Shown: one piece after another, positions 21,936-32,620 of the stretch
How the letters are laid out: each line of letters starts with the position of its first letter
How positions within the stretch are numbered: position 1 is the stretch's first letter
DNA from: Paraburkholderia sabiae
Lineage (GTDB): Bacteria; Pseudomonadota; Gammaproteobacteria; Burkholderiales; Burkholderiaceae
Direction: 5' to 3'
DNA length: 64,000 nucleotides
NCBI RefSeq assembly: GCF_030412785.1
Contig: NZ_CP125295.1
Span: 1,302,001 to 1,366,000 of the forward strand
Position numbers and translations under genes: made by a program
Notes under the pieces: model-generated
What the model saw: only the letters and a program-made list of their open reading frames with translations
What the model was told of the DNA's origin: nothing
Database searches by the model: none

Positions 21936-23249
21936 ATGCACTCCGATCAAGTGAAATCCAGCAGTCAGATTGTTTCGACCGTGCCGGTGTTCGGCGGTCA
22001 TGCGCCGCGTCGCCGCTCGCATGCGGTCGACGTGCGTTGGGGCGGCCAACTCGTGACGATCGGCGGCGACGCGCCCGTGCGCGTGCAGTCGATGACCAAC
22101 ACCGATACGGCCGACGCAATCGGCACCGCGATCCAGATCAAGGAACTTGCACAAGCCGGTTCGGAACTCGTGCGTATCACGGTGAACACGCCGGAAGCGG
22201 CTGCCGCCGTACCCGCCGTTCGCGAGCAGCTCGACCGCATGGGCGTGACAGTGCCGCTCGTCGGCGATTTTCACTACAACGGCCATCTGCTGCTGCGCGA
22301 CTATCCGGGCTGCGCGGAATCGCTGTCGAAGTACCGGATCAACCCGGGCAACGTCGGTCAGGGCGCGAAGCGCGACACGCAGTTCGCGCAGATGATCGAA
22401 GCGGCGGCGAAGTACGACAAGCCGGTGCGGATCGGCGTGAACTGGGGCAGCCTCGATCAGGATCTGCTCGCGAAGATGATGGACGAAAACGCGGCGCGCG
22501 CCGAACCGTGGGAAGCGCAAAGCGTGATGTACGAAGCGCTGATCCAGTCGGCGATCGGCTCGGCGGAACGTGCTGTCGAACTCGGTCTCGGCCGCGACAA
22601 GATCATTCTGTCGTGCAAGGTGAGCGGTGTGCAGGACCTGATCGCCGTGTATCAGGAACTCGCGAAGCGCTGCGACTTCGCGCTGCACCTGGGCCTGACG
22701 GAAGCGGGCATGGGCTCGAAGGGCATCGTTGCGTCGACGGCCGCGCTGTCGGTGCTGCTGCAGCAGGGCATCGGCGACACGATTCGTATTTCGCTGACGC
22801 CGGAGCCGGGCGCATCGCGTACGGGCGAAGTGATCGTCGGCCAGGAAATCCTGCAGACGATGGGCCTGCGTTCATTCACGCCGATGGTTATCGCGTGTCC
22901 TGGCTGCGGTCGCACGACGAGCACGCTGTTCCAGGAACTCGCGTCGCAGATCCAGACGTATCTGCGCACGCAGATGCCTATGTGGCGCGACACGTATCCT
23001 GGCGTCGAGAAGATGCACGTCGCCGTGATGGGCTGCATCGTCAATGGTCCGGGCGAATCGAAGCACGCGAACATCGGCATCAGCCTGCCGGGTTCGGGCG
23101 AGAACCCGGCCGCACCCGTGTTCATCGACGGCGTGAAGGTCAAGACGCTGCGCGGCGAAAACATCGCGCAGGAATTCCAGCAGATCGTGAGCGATTACGT
23201 CGAGCGCAGCTATGGTCCCAACGCGGTCCGCGCCGAAGCGACGACCTGA
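21936..23249 (+). CDS. ispG: 4-hydroxy-3-methylbut-2-enyl diphosphate synthase
   Basis: Iron-sulfur enzyme of the non-mevalonate isoprenoid pathway, making HMBPP from ME-cPP. The 437-residue protein has the expected N-terminal barrel ([13 protein letters not shown]) and C-terminal cluster-binding segments CPGCGRTTS and [17 protein letters not shown]. The ATG at 21936 was picked because homologues start close to it; the upstream in-frame region looks non-coding. It is 33 bases from hisS, so the two are likely co-transcribed. Confidence 0.97.
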   Translation: MHSDQVKSSSQIVSTVPVFGGHAPRRRSHAVDVRWGGQLVTIGGDAPVRVQSMTNTDTADAIGTAIQIKELAQAGSELVRITVNTPEAAAAVPAVREQLDRMGVTVPLVGDFHYNGHLLLRDYPGCAESLSKYRINPGNVGQGAKRDTQFAQMIEAAAKYDKPVRIGVNWGSLDQDLLAKMMDENAARAEPWEAQSVMYEALIQSAIGSAERAVELGLGRDKIILSCKVSGVQDLIAVYQELAKRCDFALHLGLTEAGMGSKGIVASTAALSVLLQQGIGDTIRISLTPEPGASRTGEVIVGQEILQTMGLRSFTPMVIACPGCGRTTSTLFQELASQIQTYLRTQMPMWRDTYPGVEKMHVAVMGCIVNGPGESKHANIGISLPGSGENPAAPVFIDGVKVKTLRGENIAQEFQQIVSDYVERSYGPNAVRAEATT

Positions 23250-23282
23250 TTCGCTCCATCTCCAAACGTCAATCAAAGACAG

Positions 23283-24623
23283 ATGACTGAACAGAAGAAA
23301 CGGCTTGAAAAGTTGTCCGGCGTGAAGGGCATGAACGACATCCTTCCGCAGGACGCCGGCTTGTGGGAATTTTTCGAATCGACGGTCAAGTCGATGCTGC
23401 GTTCGTACGGATACCAGAATATCCGTACGCCGATCATCGAGCACACGCAGCTCTTCACGCGCGGTATCGGCGAAGTGACGGACATCGTCGAAAAAGAGAT
23501 GTACAGCTTCACCGACGCGCTGAACGGCGAGAACCTGACGATGCGTCCGGAAAACACGGCCGCCGTCGTGCGTGCGTCGATCGAACACAACATGCTGTAC
23601 GACGGCCCGAAGCGTCTGTGGTATATCGGCCCGATGTTCCGTCACGAACGTCCGCAGCGCGGCCGTTATCGCCAGTTCCATCAGGTGGGCGTCGAAGCGC
23701 TTGGTTTCGCCGGTCCGGATACGGATGCCGAAATTATCCTGATGTGTCAGCGTCTGTGGGACGACCTCGGGTTGACGGGCATCAAGCTCGAAATCAACTC
23801 GCTCGGTCTCGCTGAAGAGCGCGCAAAGCATCGTGTCGAATTGATCGCGTACCTCGAAAAGCACATGGACGTGCTCGACGAAGACGCGAAGCGCCGGCTC
23901 TACACGAACCCGCTGCGCGTGCTGGACACGAAGAATCCGGCTCTGCAGGAAGTCGCGCAGAACGCACCGAAGCTGATCGATTTCCTCGGCGAAGAATCTC
24001 GTGCACATTTCGACGGGCTGCAGCGCATCCTGAAGGCGAACAACATTCCGTTCACGATCAATCCGCGTCTCGTGCGCGGTCTGGATTATTACAACCTGAC
24101 CGTGTTCGAATGGGTGACCGACAAGCTCGGCGCGCAAGGCACGGTGGCGGCGGGCGGCCGTTACGATCCGCTGATCGAGCAGCTCGGCGGCAAGCCGACG
24201 GCAGCGTGCGGCTGGGCAATGGGCATCGAGCGCATTCTCGAACTGCTGAAGGAAGAGAAGCTCGTTCCGGAAGACGAAGGTTGCGACGTATATGTTGCGC
24301 ATCAGGGCGAAGCGGCGCGCGACCACGCGTTCATCGTCGCGGAGCGTCTGCGCGATACGGGCCTCGACGTGATTCTGCATTGCAGTCCTGACGGTCAGGC
24401 GGCCAGCTTCAAGTCGCAAATGAAGCGCGCGGACGCGAGTGGCGCCGCGTTCGCCGTGATTCTCGGCGAAGACGAGATCGCGAACGGCACGGCAGGCGTT
24501 AAGGCACTACGCGATGCATCGCAAAGCGGCGGAAAGAGCGAGCAACAAACCGTGCCGCTCGAAGACTTGACCGAATATCTAATCAATGCGATGGTTGCGT
24601 CCACCGAAGACGGCGACGACTGA
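23283..24623 (+). CDS. hisS: Histidyl-tRNA synthetase
   Basis: Class II synthetase that charges tRNA-His. At 446 residues it carries motif 2 with [17 protein letters not shown], the histidine-binding [15 protein letters not shown], the motif-3 segment [15 protein letters not shown] and a C-terminal anticodon-binding domain from about residue 335. A related but non-charging paralogue, hisZ, is encoded 8.3 kb downstream. It belongs to the ispG-hisS-yfgM-bamB-der run. Confidence 0.98.
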   Translation: MTEQKKRLEKLSGVKGMNDILPQDAGLWEFFESTVKSMLRSYGYQNIRTPIIEHTQLFTRGIGEVTDIVEKEMYSFTDALNGENLTMRPENTAAVVRASIEHNMLYDGPKRLWYIGPMFRHERPQRGRYRQFHQVGVEALGFAGPDTDAEIILMCQRLWDDLGLTGIKLEINSLGLAEERAKHRVELIAYLEKHMDVLDEDAKRRLYTNPLRVLDTKNPALQEVAQNAPKLIDFLGEESRAHFDGLQRILKANNIPFTINPRLVRGLDYYNLTVFEWVTDKLGAQGTVAAGGRYDPLIEQLGGKPTAACGWAMGIERILELLKEEKLVPEDEGCDVYVAHQGEAARDHAFIVAERLRDTGLDVILHCSPDGQAASFKSQMKRADASGAAFAVILGEDEIANGTAGVKALRDASQSGGKSEQQTVPLEDLTEYLINAMVASTEDGDD

Positions 24624-24709
24624 GCGCGGCATCGCGCATCAACGTTCTGCGGACCGCACCGGCTGCGGTCCCGATCATATTAGGCACCAGGAAAGGAAAA
24701 CGCGTCGCG

Positions 24710-25336
24710 ATGAGTTACCACGACGAACAAGAATCGATTGAAAGCCTGAAGGCTTGGTGGACGCAGTGGGGGAACGGCGTCACGTGGATCGTGCTGGTCG
24801 CGCTCGTCGCTGCGGCGGGCTGGAACGGCTGGAACTACTGGCAACGTCATCAGGCTGCGGAAGCGGCCGTGCTGTACGACCAGGTTCAGCAAGCCACGAC
24901 GGGCACGGACAAGGCGACCATCTCGCGTGTCTCGACCGACATGGAAGACAAGTTCAGCGGCACCGCGTACGCGCAGATGACGGCGCTCGCCGCCGCGAAG
25001 GCGCTGTATGCAGCCGGCGACGAGCCGGGCGCGAAGGCGCAGTTGCAATGGGCGATCGACCACGCGAAGGACGACGAATTCAAGCAGATCGCGAAGCTGC
25101 GTCTCGCGTCGCTGCTGCTCGACGAAAAGGCCTACGACGCCGGTCTCGCGTTGCTGAACGATCCGTCTGATGCGTTCAAGGGCGTAGTCGCGGACCGTCG
25201 CGGCGATCTGCTGGCCGCGCAAGGCAAGCGCGACGATGCGCGCACGGCTTACAAGCTCGCGCTCGACTCGCTGCCGAAGAACGATGCCTCGGCCCGTCAA
25301 CTGATCCAGTTCAAGCTCGACGCGCTGGGCGGCTGA
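24710..25336 (+). CDS. YfgM family inner-membrane TPR-like protein
   Basis: A 208-residue protein with a short cytoplasmic N-terminus, one transmembrane segment (about 23-43, VTWIVLVALVAAAGWNGWNYW) and a periplasmic helical-repeat domain. In enterobacteria YfgM binds the PpiD chaperone at the Sec translocon; the same is inferred. The location between hisS and bamB is the conserved yfgM position. An AGGAAAGGAAAA ribosome-binding site lies upstream of the ATG. Confidence 0.92.
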   Translation: MSYHDEQESIESLKAWWTQWGNGVTWIVLVALVAAAGWNGWNYWQRHQAAEAAVLYDQVQQATTGTDKATISRVSTDMEDKFSGTAYAQMTALAAAKALYAAGDEPGAKAQLQWAIDHAKDDEFKQIAKLRLASLLLDEKAYDAGLALLNDPSDAFKGVVADRRGDLLAAQGKRDDARTAYKLALDSLPKNDASARQLIQFKLDALGG

Positions 25337-25404
25337 ACGTTGCGCGCTGCTGCGACGTCCGCCGTTACCTTTTGATCAATACAACATACATGCTTCGTTC
25401 ACCG

Positions 25405-26550
25405 ATGAATCTGCTGAAACGTTACGCCGTGCCCGTTGCCTGTGCGATGACCATGCTCGCTCTGACGGCCTGCTCATCGTCGAAAGACGAGCGCCGCGTT
25501 CCCACGCCGCTCACCGAGTTCAAACCCGTGCTCGACGTGCAGCAGACCTGGACGGCCAGTGTCGGTAAGGCCGGGCGCTACATGTTCTCGCCTGTTGCGG
25601 TCGGCGACACCGTGTATGCGGCGGGCGCGAACGGCTCGGTCGCGAAGATCGATGCGAAGACGGGCAAGGACGTGTGGCGCACGAAGGTCGACGGCGATCT
25701 GTCGGCGGGCGTCGGTACGGACGGCACGTTGACGGCCGTCGGCGGCCTGAAGGGCGAAGTGTTCGTGCTCGACCAGAACGGCAAGCTGTCGTGGAAGGGT
25801 ACGGCGCCGGGCGAAATCCTGTCGCCGCCGCTGGTCGGCAACGGTCTCGTGGTCGTGCGTACAGTCGACGGCCAGATCACCGCGTTCAACGCGCAAACGG
25901 GCGAGCAGAAGTGGAATTACCGCAATCGCGCGGTGCCGCTCAACCTGCGCGTGTCGTCGGGCATGACGTTCGCGGGCGACGCGGCGGTGCTGGCTGGCTT
26001 CCCGGGCGGCCAGTTCGCGGCTATCAATCTGCAAACGGGCGACGCCTACTGGACGACGCCCGTGTCTTACCCGAAGGGCGTGACGGAAGTCGAGCGTATC
26101 AATGACGTGACGGGCCCGCCCACGCTGGTCGGCGCGGAAACCTGCGCGGTGACTTTCCAGGGCCAACTGGGTTGCTTCGACGCGAACTCGGGCCGTGCGC
26201 TGTGGGAAAAGGCGTTTTCGAGCACCAGCGGTCTGGCACAGGACGACCGCGTCGTGGTCGCGGGCGACGACTGGGCGGTCGTGTCGGCGTACGACGCCGC
26301 GACGGGCAAGCAGTTGTGGCGCAACGACCAGTTGAAGAGCCGCGACGTCAGCGTGCCGCTGCTGCTCGGTCACGCCGCCGTGGTCGGCGACTACAAGGGT
26401 TTCGTGCACTTCCTGTCGCGCGACGACGGCACGTTCGTCGCCCGCGCGAAGACGGACGGCAGCGCGATCACGGCAGCCCCCGTGCTGGCCGGCGACACGC
26501 TCATCGTCCAGACGCACGACGGCGACCTGTACGGGTTCCGTCCGCGTTAA
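25405..26550 (+). CDS. bamB: outer membrane assembly lipoprotein BamB
   Basis: Eight-bladed beta-propeller lipoprotein of the beta-barrel assembly machine. The 381-residue product has a signal peptide with lipobox LTAC (about residues 20-23) and PQQ-like propeller repeats such as DAKTGKDVWRTKV, NAQTGEQKWNYRN, DANSGRALWEKAF and DAATGKQLWRN. The ATG at 25405 gives a normal-length signal peptide; an ATG at 25390 is equally open and neither has a clear Shine-Dalgarno. Genome order yfgM-bamB-der matches other proteobacteria. Confidence 0.95.
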   Translation: MNLLKRYAVPVACAMTMLALTACSSSKDERRVPTPLTEFKPVLDVQQTWTASVGKAGRYMFSPVAVGDTVYAAGANGSVAKIDAKTGKDVWRTKVDGDLSAGVGTDGTLTAVGGLKGEVFVLDQNGKLSWKGTAPGEILSPPLVGNGLVVVRTVDGQITAFNAQTGEQKWNYRNRAVPLNLRVSSGMTFAGDAAVLAGFPGGQFAAINLQTGDAYWTTPVSYPKGVTEVERINDVTGPPTLVGAETCAVTFQGQLGCFDANSGRALWEKAFSSTSGLAQDDRVVVAGDDWAVVSAYDAATGKQLWRNDQLKSRDVSVPLLLGHAAVVGDYKGFVHFLSRDDGTFVARAKTDGSAITAAPVLAGDTLIVQTHDGDLYGFRPR

Positions 26551-26946
26551 TCGCTATTGGCTGTGCGGCGTGCCCTTGTGAGCGCGTCGTGCGGTGAATG
26601 CAGGCCGGCTTTGCCGGCCGCATCTGTTTTGATGGCGTCCGATCCTGATCGGACGCAGGCGTGGACAGAAACACGCCGTTCCATCGCCGAAACCGCCAGT
26701 CGGCTGCACTGACGGTTATCCAGAAGGCGTCGCGCCATTCATGTCGCGCCGGTTGGGTCGCCCCAGTCACCCGGCGGACCCGCAGGCAGCCAACCTGACA
26801 TCCGTTCGCACGCGAAAGCTCCGCGCGTTCGAAATGGGTCAAATTCGTGATAATTTTCGTCAAACGCAGCCGTGCAACGGCCGCATGGCGTTGCCGGCGC
26901 GGCAGATCGACCGTTCGATCCCGCGCCTCACTGTGAACAAGATCTG
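26551..26946. other. 396-base bamB-der intergenic region
   Basis: No gene is supported. It contains a GGCCGGC-TTT-GCCGGCC hairpin with a short T-run (26603-26630), which may terminate some bamB transcripts, and a perfect 10-bp inverted repeat GCGTCCGATC/GATCGGACGC (26635-26656). A possible -10-like GATAAT (26849-26854) precedes der. Confidence 0.55.
26603..26630 (+). terminator. candidate terminator after bamB
   Basis: 7-bp GC stem (26603-26609 with 26613-26619), a three-base loop, then a short TTTT at 26627-26630. The loop is tight and the T-run short, so efficiency is uncertain. Confidence 0.4.
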
Positions 26947-28287
26947 ATGAAACCCGTTATTGCCCTCGTCGGGCGCCCCAATGTGGGGAAATCCACGCTG
27001 TTCAACCGGCTCACGCGTTCGCGCGATGCGCTAGTCGCTGATTTGCCCGGCCTCACGCGCGACCGCCACTATGGCGAAGGGCGCGTCGGCGGTGAGCGTC
27101 CGTATCTGGTCGTCGACACGGGCGGCTTCGAGCCCGTCGCGAAGGACGGCATCCTGTTCGAGATGGCGCGTCAGACGCGCCAGGCCGTCGAGGAATCGGA
27201 CGTCATCGTGTTCATCGTCGACGGCCGCAACGGTCTCGCGCCGCAGGACAAGTCGATCGCCGACTATCTGCGCAAGACGGGCCGGCCGATCTTCCTCGTC
27301 GTCAACAAGGCCGAGGGGATGAAGTACACGAACGTCGCCGCCGACTTCTACGAACTCGGCCTCGGCGACCCGCGCGCGATTTCGGCTGCGCACGGCGACG
27401 GCGTGACGGAGATGATCAACGAGGCGCTCGACGTCGCGTACGCCGGCCAGCCGGAAGAAAGCGAGGAAGAGAAGGCGCAGCACGGCATCAAGATCGCGAT
27501 CGTCGGACGGCCGAACGTCGGCAAATCCACGCTGGTCAACACGCTGATCGGCGAAGACCGCGTGATCGCCTTCGACATGCCGGGCACGACGCGCGATTCG
27601 ATCTACGTCGACTTCGAACGGCAAGGCAAAAAGTACACGCTGATCGACACGGCCGGCTTGCGCAAGCGCGGCAAGGTGTTCGAGGCGATCGAAAAATTCT
27701 CGGTCGTGAAGACGCTGCAGTCGATTTCGGACGCGAACGTCGTGATTCTGCTGCTGGACGCGCGCCAGGACATTTCGGAGCAGGACGCGCACATCGCGGG
27801 CTTCGTGGTCGAGCAGGGCCGGGCGCTCGTGGTCGGCGTGAACAAGTGGGACGGGCTCGATCCGCATGTGCGTGAGCGCACCAAAAACGATCTTCAGCGC
27901 AAGCTAAAATTCCTCGAATTCGCGAAATTCCACTTCATTTCGGCAGCGGAAAAGACGGGCATCGGCCCGTTGATGCGCTCCGTCGAGGACGCCTACAAGG
28001 CCGCGATGTCCAAGCTGCCGACGCCGAAGCTCACGCGCGCGCTGATCGATGCCGTCGAGTTCCAGCAGCCGCGCCGCCGGGGCCCTGTGCGTCCGAAACT
28101 GCGCTACGCGCACCAGGGGGGACAGAATCCGCCGATCATCGTGATTCACGGCAACGCGCTCGACGCCATCACTGACACGTACAGGCGTTACCTCGAAAAC
28201 CGCTTCCGGGAAACTTTCGCGCTGACGGGCACTCCATTGCGGATAGAGTTCCGGTCCTCGACGAATCCTTACGCGGACAAAGACTGA
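26947..28287 (+). CDS. der: ribosome biogenesis GTPase Der (EngA)
   Basis: Essential double-GTPase needed for 50S subunit maturation. The 446-residue protein has two tandem G domains, each with a P-loop ([14 protein letters not shown] at residues 8-21 and [14 protein letters not shown] near 190), DTGG/DTAG switch motifs and NKAEG/NKWDG specificity motifs, followed by a C-terminal KH-like domain. The ATG at 26947 puts the first P-loop at the usual distance from the N-terminus; an upstream ATG adds 25 unlikely residues. Confidence 0.98.
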   Translation: MKPVIALVGRPNVGKSTLFNRLTRSRDALVADLPGLTRDRHYGEGRVGGERPYLVVDTGGFEPVAKDGILFEMARQTRQAVEESDVIVFIVDGRNGLAPQDKSIADYLRKTGRPIFLVVNKAEGMKYTNVAADFYELGLGDPRAISAAHGDGVTEMINEALDVAYAGQPEESEEEKAQHGIKIAIVGRPNVGKSTLVNTLIGEDRVIAFDMPGTTRDSIYVDFERQGKKYTLIDTAGLRKRGKVFEAIEKFSVVKTLQSISDANVVILLLDARQDISEQDAHIAGFVVEQGRALVVGVNKWDGLDPHVRERTKNDLQRKLKFLEFAKFHFISAAEKTGIGPLMRSVEDAYKAAMSKLPTPKLTRALIDAVEFQQPRRRGPVRPKLRYAHQGGQNPPIIVIHGNALDAITDTYRRYLENRFRETFALTGTPLRIEFRSSTNPYADKD

Positions 28288-28476
28288 GACAGGGCTGAAA
28301 CGCAGGCTGATCCCTGCTTGAAATCCGGGCTGAAACCCGCATGTACATTGGGTCCTGGCCGAATGGCCAGGCAAAGCGCTGGTCGATAAAAATCAGCTAT
28401 AGTGTAGCGATTGACGGCGGATTTCTTTTTCTTCGCCGACAATAAAGTCAACCTGCAAAAAAACACGGAGTTTGCT

Positions 28477-28713
28477 ATGAGCAACAAAGGGCAATTGTTA
28501 CAAGACCCGTTTTTGAACGCACTGCGTAAAGAGCACGTGCCGGTCTCGATCTATCTGGTCAACGGCATCAAGCTTCAAGGGAACATTGAATCGTTCGACC
28601 AGTACGTCGTGTTGCTCCGGAATACGGTAACCCAGATGGTTTACAAGCACGCCATTTCGACTGTCGTGCCTGCCCGTCCGGTGAATTTCCACCCCGATTC
28701 CGAATCGTCCTAA
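28477..28713 (+). CDS. hfq: RNA chaperone Hfq
   Basis: Hexameric Sm-like protein that pairs small RNAs with mRNAs. The 78-residue chain has the complete Sm1 core ([27 protein letters not shown]) and the Sm2 motif YKHAIST, with a short tail after it. The ATG at 28477 has ACGGAG six bases upstream. A TATAGT (28398-28403) may be the -10 of its own promoter. Downstream hflX-hflK-hflC follow as in enterobacteria. Confidence 0.99.
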   Translation: MSNKGQLLQDPFLNALRKEHVPVSIYLVNGIKLQGNIESFDQYVVLLRNTVTQMVYKHAISTVVPARPVNFHPDSESS

Positions 28714-28771
28714 CCCTTCGTCGCGGCCGGTCGAGCGTCGTCCGCAGGCGACACTGCCCGGCCGCTTCATT

Positions 28772-30016
28772 TTGACATCCACCAATTTGATCAACGCAGC
28801 GCTTGTCGGCATCGACTTCGGAAAGATCGATTTCGAAGCCAGTCTCGAAGAACTCAGCCTGCTCGCGCAAAGCGCGGGCGCCCATCCCGCCGTCACTCTC
28901 ACCGGTCGCCGTTCCAGCCCCGATGCCGCGATGTTCGTCGGCAGCGGCAAGGCGGAAGAGCTGCGCATCGCGTGCGAAGCGAACGACATCGACATCGTCA
29001 TCTTCAATCACGCGCTCGCACCTGCGCAGCAGCGTAATCTGGAGCGTACGCTTAACAGGCGTGTCGTCGACCGTACCAGCCTGATCCTCGACATCTTCGC
29101 GCAACGCGCGCGCAGCCACGAAGGCAAGCTGCAGGTCGAACTCGCGCAACTGCAGTACCTTGCCACGCGACTCGTGCGCGCCTGGACTCACCTTGAACGT
29201 CAGAAGGGTGGTATCGGTCTGCGCGGTCCGGGTGAAACGCAGCTTGAAACCGACCGCCGGCTGATCGGCGAGCGCATCAAGATGCTCAAGGGCCGGCTCG
29301 AAAAACTGCGTCGCCAGCATGGCACGCAGCGTCGCGCGCGGGCACGCAATCGCACGATGTCGGTCTCGCTCGTCGGCTATACGAACGCGGGCAAATCCAC
29401 ACTGTTCAATGCGCTCACCAAGGCGCAGGCCTACGCCGCCGACCAGCTGTTCGCGACGCTCGACACCACCTCGCGCCGCGTCTATCTCGGCGAAGAGGTC
29501 GGGCAGATCGTCGTGTCGGACACCGTAGGATTTATCCGCGAATTGCCTCACCAACTCGTGGCCGCTTTCCGCGCCACGCTCGAAGAAACCATTCACGCGG
29601 ACCTGCTGCTGCATGTCGTCGATGCATCGAGCGCAGTGCGGCTCGACCAGATCGATCAGGTCAACGACGTCTTGCGCGAAATCGGCGCGGACACGATCCG
29701 GCAGGTGCTCGTGTTCAACAAGATCGACGCCGTGCCTGAACTGGCGGCCCGAGGCGACGCAGTTGAAAGGGACGAGTATGGTAATATTTCGCGCGTCTTT
29801 TTGAGCGCGCGTACGGGGCAAGGGCTGGACACACTGCGCGCTGCCATCGCCGAAATCGCAACTGCCGAACAACTTCCGGAGTCTGACGGTCTACTGTCGG
29901 AGGGAGATCCGAGAGCGGCGGCCATTTATCAAGAGCAACGCGATAATGCCGGCGAAGACGACCGCGACGACCGCAAGATCCCAGACACGGGCGCCGACCC
30001 GTTCCAATTGCATTGA
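28772..30016 (+). CDS. hflX: ribosome-associated GTPase HflX
   Basis: GTPase that splits stalled ribosomes, notably under heat stress. The 414-residue protein has an N-terminal HflX domain (VGSGKAEELR, RDRTSLILDIFAQRA-like segment), the conserved GGIGLRGPGETQLE linker and a G domain with P-loop GYTNAGKSTLFNAL, DTVGFIR and NKID motifs. The start is a TTG at 28772; a second in-frame TTG lies at 28787 and no ATG fits. It is 58 bases from hfq and 30 bases from hflK. Confidence 0.95.
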   Translation: MTSTNLINAALVGIDFGKIDFEASLEELSLLAQSAGAHPAVTLTGRRSSPDAAMFVGSGKAEELRIACEANDIDIVIFNHALAPAQQRNLERTLNRRVVDRTSLILDIFAQRARSHEGKLQVELAQLQYLATRLVRAWTHLERQKGGIGLRGPGETQLETDRRLIGERIKMLKGRLEKLRRQHGTQRRARARNRTMSVSLVGYTNAGKSTLFNALTKAQAYAADQLFATLDTTSRRVYLGEEVGQIVVSDTVGFIRELPHQLVAAFRATLEETIHADLLLHVVDASSAVRLDQIDQVNDVLREIGADTIRQVLVFNKIDAVPELAARGDAVERDEYGNISRVFLSARTGQGLDTLRAAIAEIATAEQLPESDGLLSEGDPRAAAIYQEQRDNAGEDDRDDRKIPDTGADPFQLH

Positions 30017-30046
30017 CCCGCTGTCTACTCTGGTGAACGAACACAG

Positions 30047-31453
30047 GTGAACGATTACAACGAGCGGAGTATCTGGCTGCGTCTGCGCGCCATGTTGTCG
30101 CTGAACGACCCGCGCTGGGGCCGGGGCGAAGGCAATGGCGATCGCCAGCGTCTGAACGATTCGAAGCGCCCGCCCAACGGCAAGGACAGCGAAGGTCCGC
30201 CCGATCTCGACGAAATGTGGCGCGACTTCAACCGGCGCCTCTCACGCATCTTCGGCCGCAAGGGCGGTGGCGGCGGCCCGCGTCCGGATAACGGGCGTGG
30301 CGCGCGCATCGGCGTTGGCATCATCATCGGCGTGCTGGTCGCCATTTATCTCGGCAGCGGTGTGTTCGTCGTGCAGGACGGCCAGGCGGCCGTCGTGCTG
30401 CGCTTCGGCCAGCTGCGCGGCACGGCCGGACAGGGCGTGCACTGGCGCATGCCGTATCCGTTCGAGTCCCATGAAATCGTCAATGTCGGCCAGGTGCGCT
30501 CGGTGGAAATCGGCCGCAACAACGTGGTACGTCTCGCGAATGTGAAGGACGCGTCGATGCTCACGCACGACGCCGATATCGTCGACGTCCGCTTCGCCGT
30601 TCAGTACCAGATTCGCAAGCCGACCGATTACCTGTTCCGCAGCGCCGATCCCGATCAGAGCGTCACGCAGGCCGCGCAGGCGGCGGTGCGCGAGATCGTC
30701 GGGTCGCTCAGTACGAACGACATCCTGTACCAGGACCGCGAGGCGATTCGCGCGCAACTGACGGAAACCATCCAGCATTCGTTGGACGAATATCACACGG
30801 GTCTCGCCGTGACAGGCGTGACGATCCAGAGCGTGCAGCCGCCCGATCAGGTGCAAGCTGCGTTCGACGATGCCGCGAAAGCGCGTCAGGACCGCGAACG
30901 CGCGAAGCGCGACGCCCAGGCCTACGCGAATGAACTCCTGCCGCGTGCGAAGGCGGAAGGCGAACGCATGATCGACGAAGCAAAGACGTATAGCGACCGC
31001 GTCGTCGCCCAGGCGGAAGGCGATGCCGAGCGTTTCAAGGAAGTCTATGCACAGTATTCGAAGGCGCCTGCTGTGATCCGCGACCGGATGTACCTCGAAA
31101 CCATGCAGCAGATTTATTCGAACACGACGAAGGTGTTCGTCGACAGCAAGTCGGGTAGCAACGTGCTGTACCTGCCGCTCGACAAGCTCGTCGAACAGAC
31201 GCGCCAGCGCGCGGCCGAGTCGGCTGCAGCCGGTTCGGCTCCGGCGGCGCAGGGCGGGCAGGGTGCAGCGTCCGCTCAAGGTCAACAAAACGCACAGGGT
31301 ACCCAACCGGCGACGCAAGGCGGCAACCCGCCGACCATCATCACGCCGCCGGCCGCACCCGTCAGCAGCGCCAGTCAGGCCGCAGCGGCAAGCGATGCCT
31401 TCCGTTCGCGCGATTCGTTCCGCAGCCGCGGCCGCGAAGACGATCTGCAATAA
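30047..31453 (+). CDS. hflK: FtsH regulator, prohibitin-family HflK
   Basis: Membrane-anchored SPFH/prohibitin protein that forms a large cage with HflC around the FtsH protease. The 468 residues comprise a Gly-rich cytoplasmic N-terminus, one transmembrane segment (about 88-108), the SPFH domain with LRFGQLRGTAGQGVHW, a long helical coiled coil and a low-complexity Ala/Gln/Pro tail from about residue 385. The start is GTG at 30047; an ATG at 30092 is a shorter alternative. The downstream hflC begins 11 bases later. Confidence 0.95.
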   Translation: MNDYNERSIWLRLRAMLSLNDPRWGRGEGNGDRQRLNDSKRPPNGKDSEGPPDLDEMWRDFNRRLSRIFGRKGGGGGPRPDNGRGARIGVGIIIGVLVAIYLGSGVFVVQDGQAAVVLRFGQLRGTAGQGVHWRMPYPFESHEIVNVGQVRSVEIGRNNVVRLANVKDASMLTHDADIVDVRFAVQYQIRKPTDYLFRSADPDQSVTQAAQAAVREIVGSLSTNDILYQDREAIRAQLTETIQHSLDEYHTGLAVTGVTIQSVQPPDQVQAAFDDAAKARQDRERAKRDAQAYANELLPRAKAEGERMIDEAKTYSDRVVAQAEGDAERFKEVYAQYSKAPAVIRDRMYLETMQQIYSNTTKVFVDSKSGSNVLYLPLDKLVEQTRQRAAESAAAGSAPAAQGGQGAASAQGQQNAQGTQPATQGGNPPTIITPPAAPVSSASQAAAASDAFRSRDSFRSRGREDDLQ

Positions 31454-31464
31454 GGAGCGCGAAC

Positions 31465-32385
31465 ATGAACAAAATCGTTGCGCTCGTCGTAGCTATCGTC
31501 ATCGTGCTGTTCGCGGCATCGTCGATGGTGTTCGTCGTCGATCAGCGGCATATGGCCGTCGTGTCCGCGCGCGGCGACGCCGCGCCGACGCTCGCCGGTC
31601 CCGGTCTGCATGTGAAGCTGCCGCCGCCGTTGCAAACGGTGACGTCGGTGGACACGCGCATCCAGTCGCTCGATACGCCCGACGAAGACCGCTACGCCAC
31701 CTCCGACAAAACCGAATTGCTGGTAAATCCGGTCGTCAAATTCCGTGTGTCCGATCCGGTGAAGCTCGTCTCCGAAACGAAGGGCGACGTGCAAAGCCTG
31801 ACCGACCGTCTTGCGCTGCTCGCGCGCGGCGCGCTCGGCGATGCGTTCGCGAAGTACACGTTGTCCGACGCGCTCTCGAAGCAGGACGCGATCGCGACGC
31901 AGGCGCGCGACGGCATGCAGAAGGGCGCGGCGTCGCTCGGTGTCGATGTCGTCGACGTGACGCTCACACGCATCGACTTTCCCGCAGCCATGGCCGACTC
32001 CGTCTTCAAGCGGATGATCGCTGCACGCGAACAGATCGCGAATCAGGAGCGTTCGGAAGGCGCGTCGGAAGCCGACAAGATCAAGGCGGATGCGGCTCAA
32101 CAGCAGCAGGCGGTGCTCGCCGACGCCTACAAGCAGGCGCAGGCGATCAAGGGCGACGGCGACGGCAAGGCTGCATCGATCGCCGCCGACGCATACGGCC
32201 GCGATCCGCAGTTCTATCAGTTCTACCAAAGCATGCAGGCGTACAAGAACAGCTTCAAGCCGGGCGACGTGATGGTCGTCGACTCGAGCAGCGAGTTCTT
32301 CCGCTTCATGCGTGGCCCGGATGGCGGCGGCGCCGCTCAATCGCAATCGTCTCCCGCCGCGTCGACGGGCGCGCACAAACACTGA
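31465..32385 (+). CDS. hflC: FtsH regulator, prohibitin-family HflC
   Basis: Partner of HflK in the periplasmic cage that restrains FtsH. The 306-residue protein has an N-terminal transmembrane anchor (about 4-22), an SPFH domain (FVVDQRHMAVV, VNPVVKFRVSD) and a helical region with RSEGASEADKIKADA. An AAGGAGCG ribosome-binding site sits just before the ATG. It is tightly linked to hflK, as the complex requires both. Confidence 0.96.
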   Translation: MNKIVALVVAIVIVLFAASSMVFVVDQRHMAVVSARGDAAPTLAGPGLHVKLPPPLQTVTSVDTRIQSLDTPDEDRYATSDKTELLVNPVVKFRVSDPVKLVSETKGDVQSLTDRLALLARGALGDAFAKYTLSDALSKQDAIATQARDGMQKGAASLGVDVVDVTLTRIDFPAAMADSVFKRMIAAREQIANQERSEGASEADKIKADAAQQQQAVLADAYKQAQAIKGDGDGKAASIAADAYGRDPQFYQFYQSMQAYKNSFKPGDVMVVDSSSEFFRFMRGPDGGGAAQSQSSPAASTGAHKH

Positions 32386-32428
32386 TTACCGGAACGCCGC
32401 GGCATACGAATCGCGGCGGCCTCATCGC

Positions 32429-32620
32429 ATGGACATAGCCGGCTCGTTATTGCTCGCGATCGCACTGATGCTGATCATCGAGGGGATGTTTCCGTTCGTA
32501 TTTCCGAGCGCCTGGCGCGACACGTTTCGTAAAATAGCGGAGCGCCCGCCGCACCATATCCGGATCGGCGGACTGATCGTCATGGTGCTCGGGCTGTTGC
32601 TGCTGTTGATCGCCACCTAG
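32429..32620 (+). CDS. DUF2065 small inner-membrane protein
   Basis: A 63-residue protein with two hydrophobic segments (about 3-21 and 44-61) around a short polar loop (WRDTFRKIAERPPHHIRIGG). It belongs to the DUF2065/YjeT family, whose function is unknown but which is commonly encoded right after hflC, as here (43-base gap). The ATG at 32429 is preferred over longer in-frame options that overlap hflC. Confidence 0.85.
   Translation: MDIAGSLLLAIALMLIIEGMFPFVFPSAWRDTFRKIAERPPHHIRIGGLIVMVLGLLLLLIAT

Noticed and set aside
26741..26946. 68-codon reading frame before der
   Set aside because: Arg-rich with no conserved features; likely an open stretch of the intergenic region.
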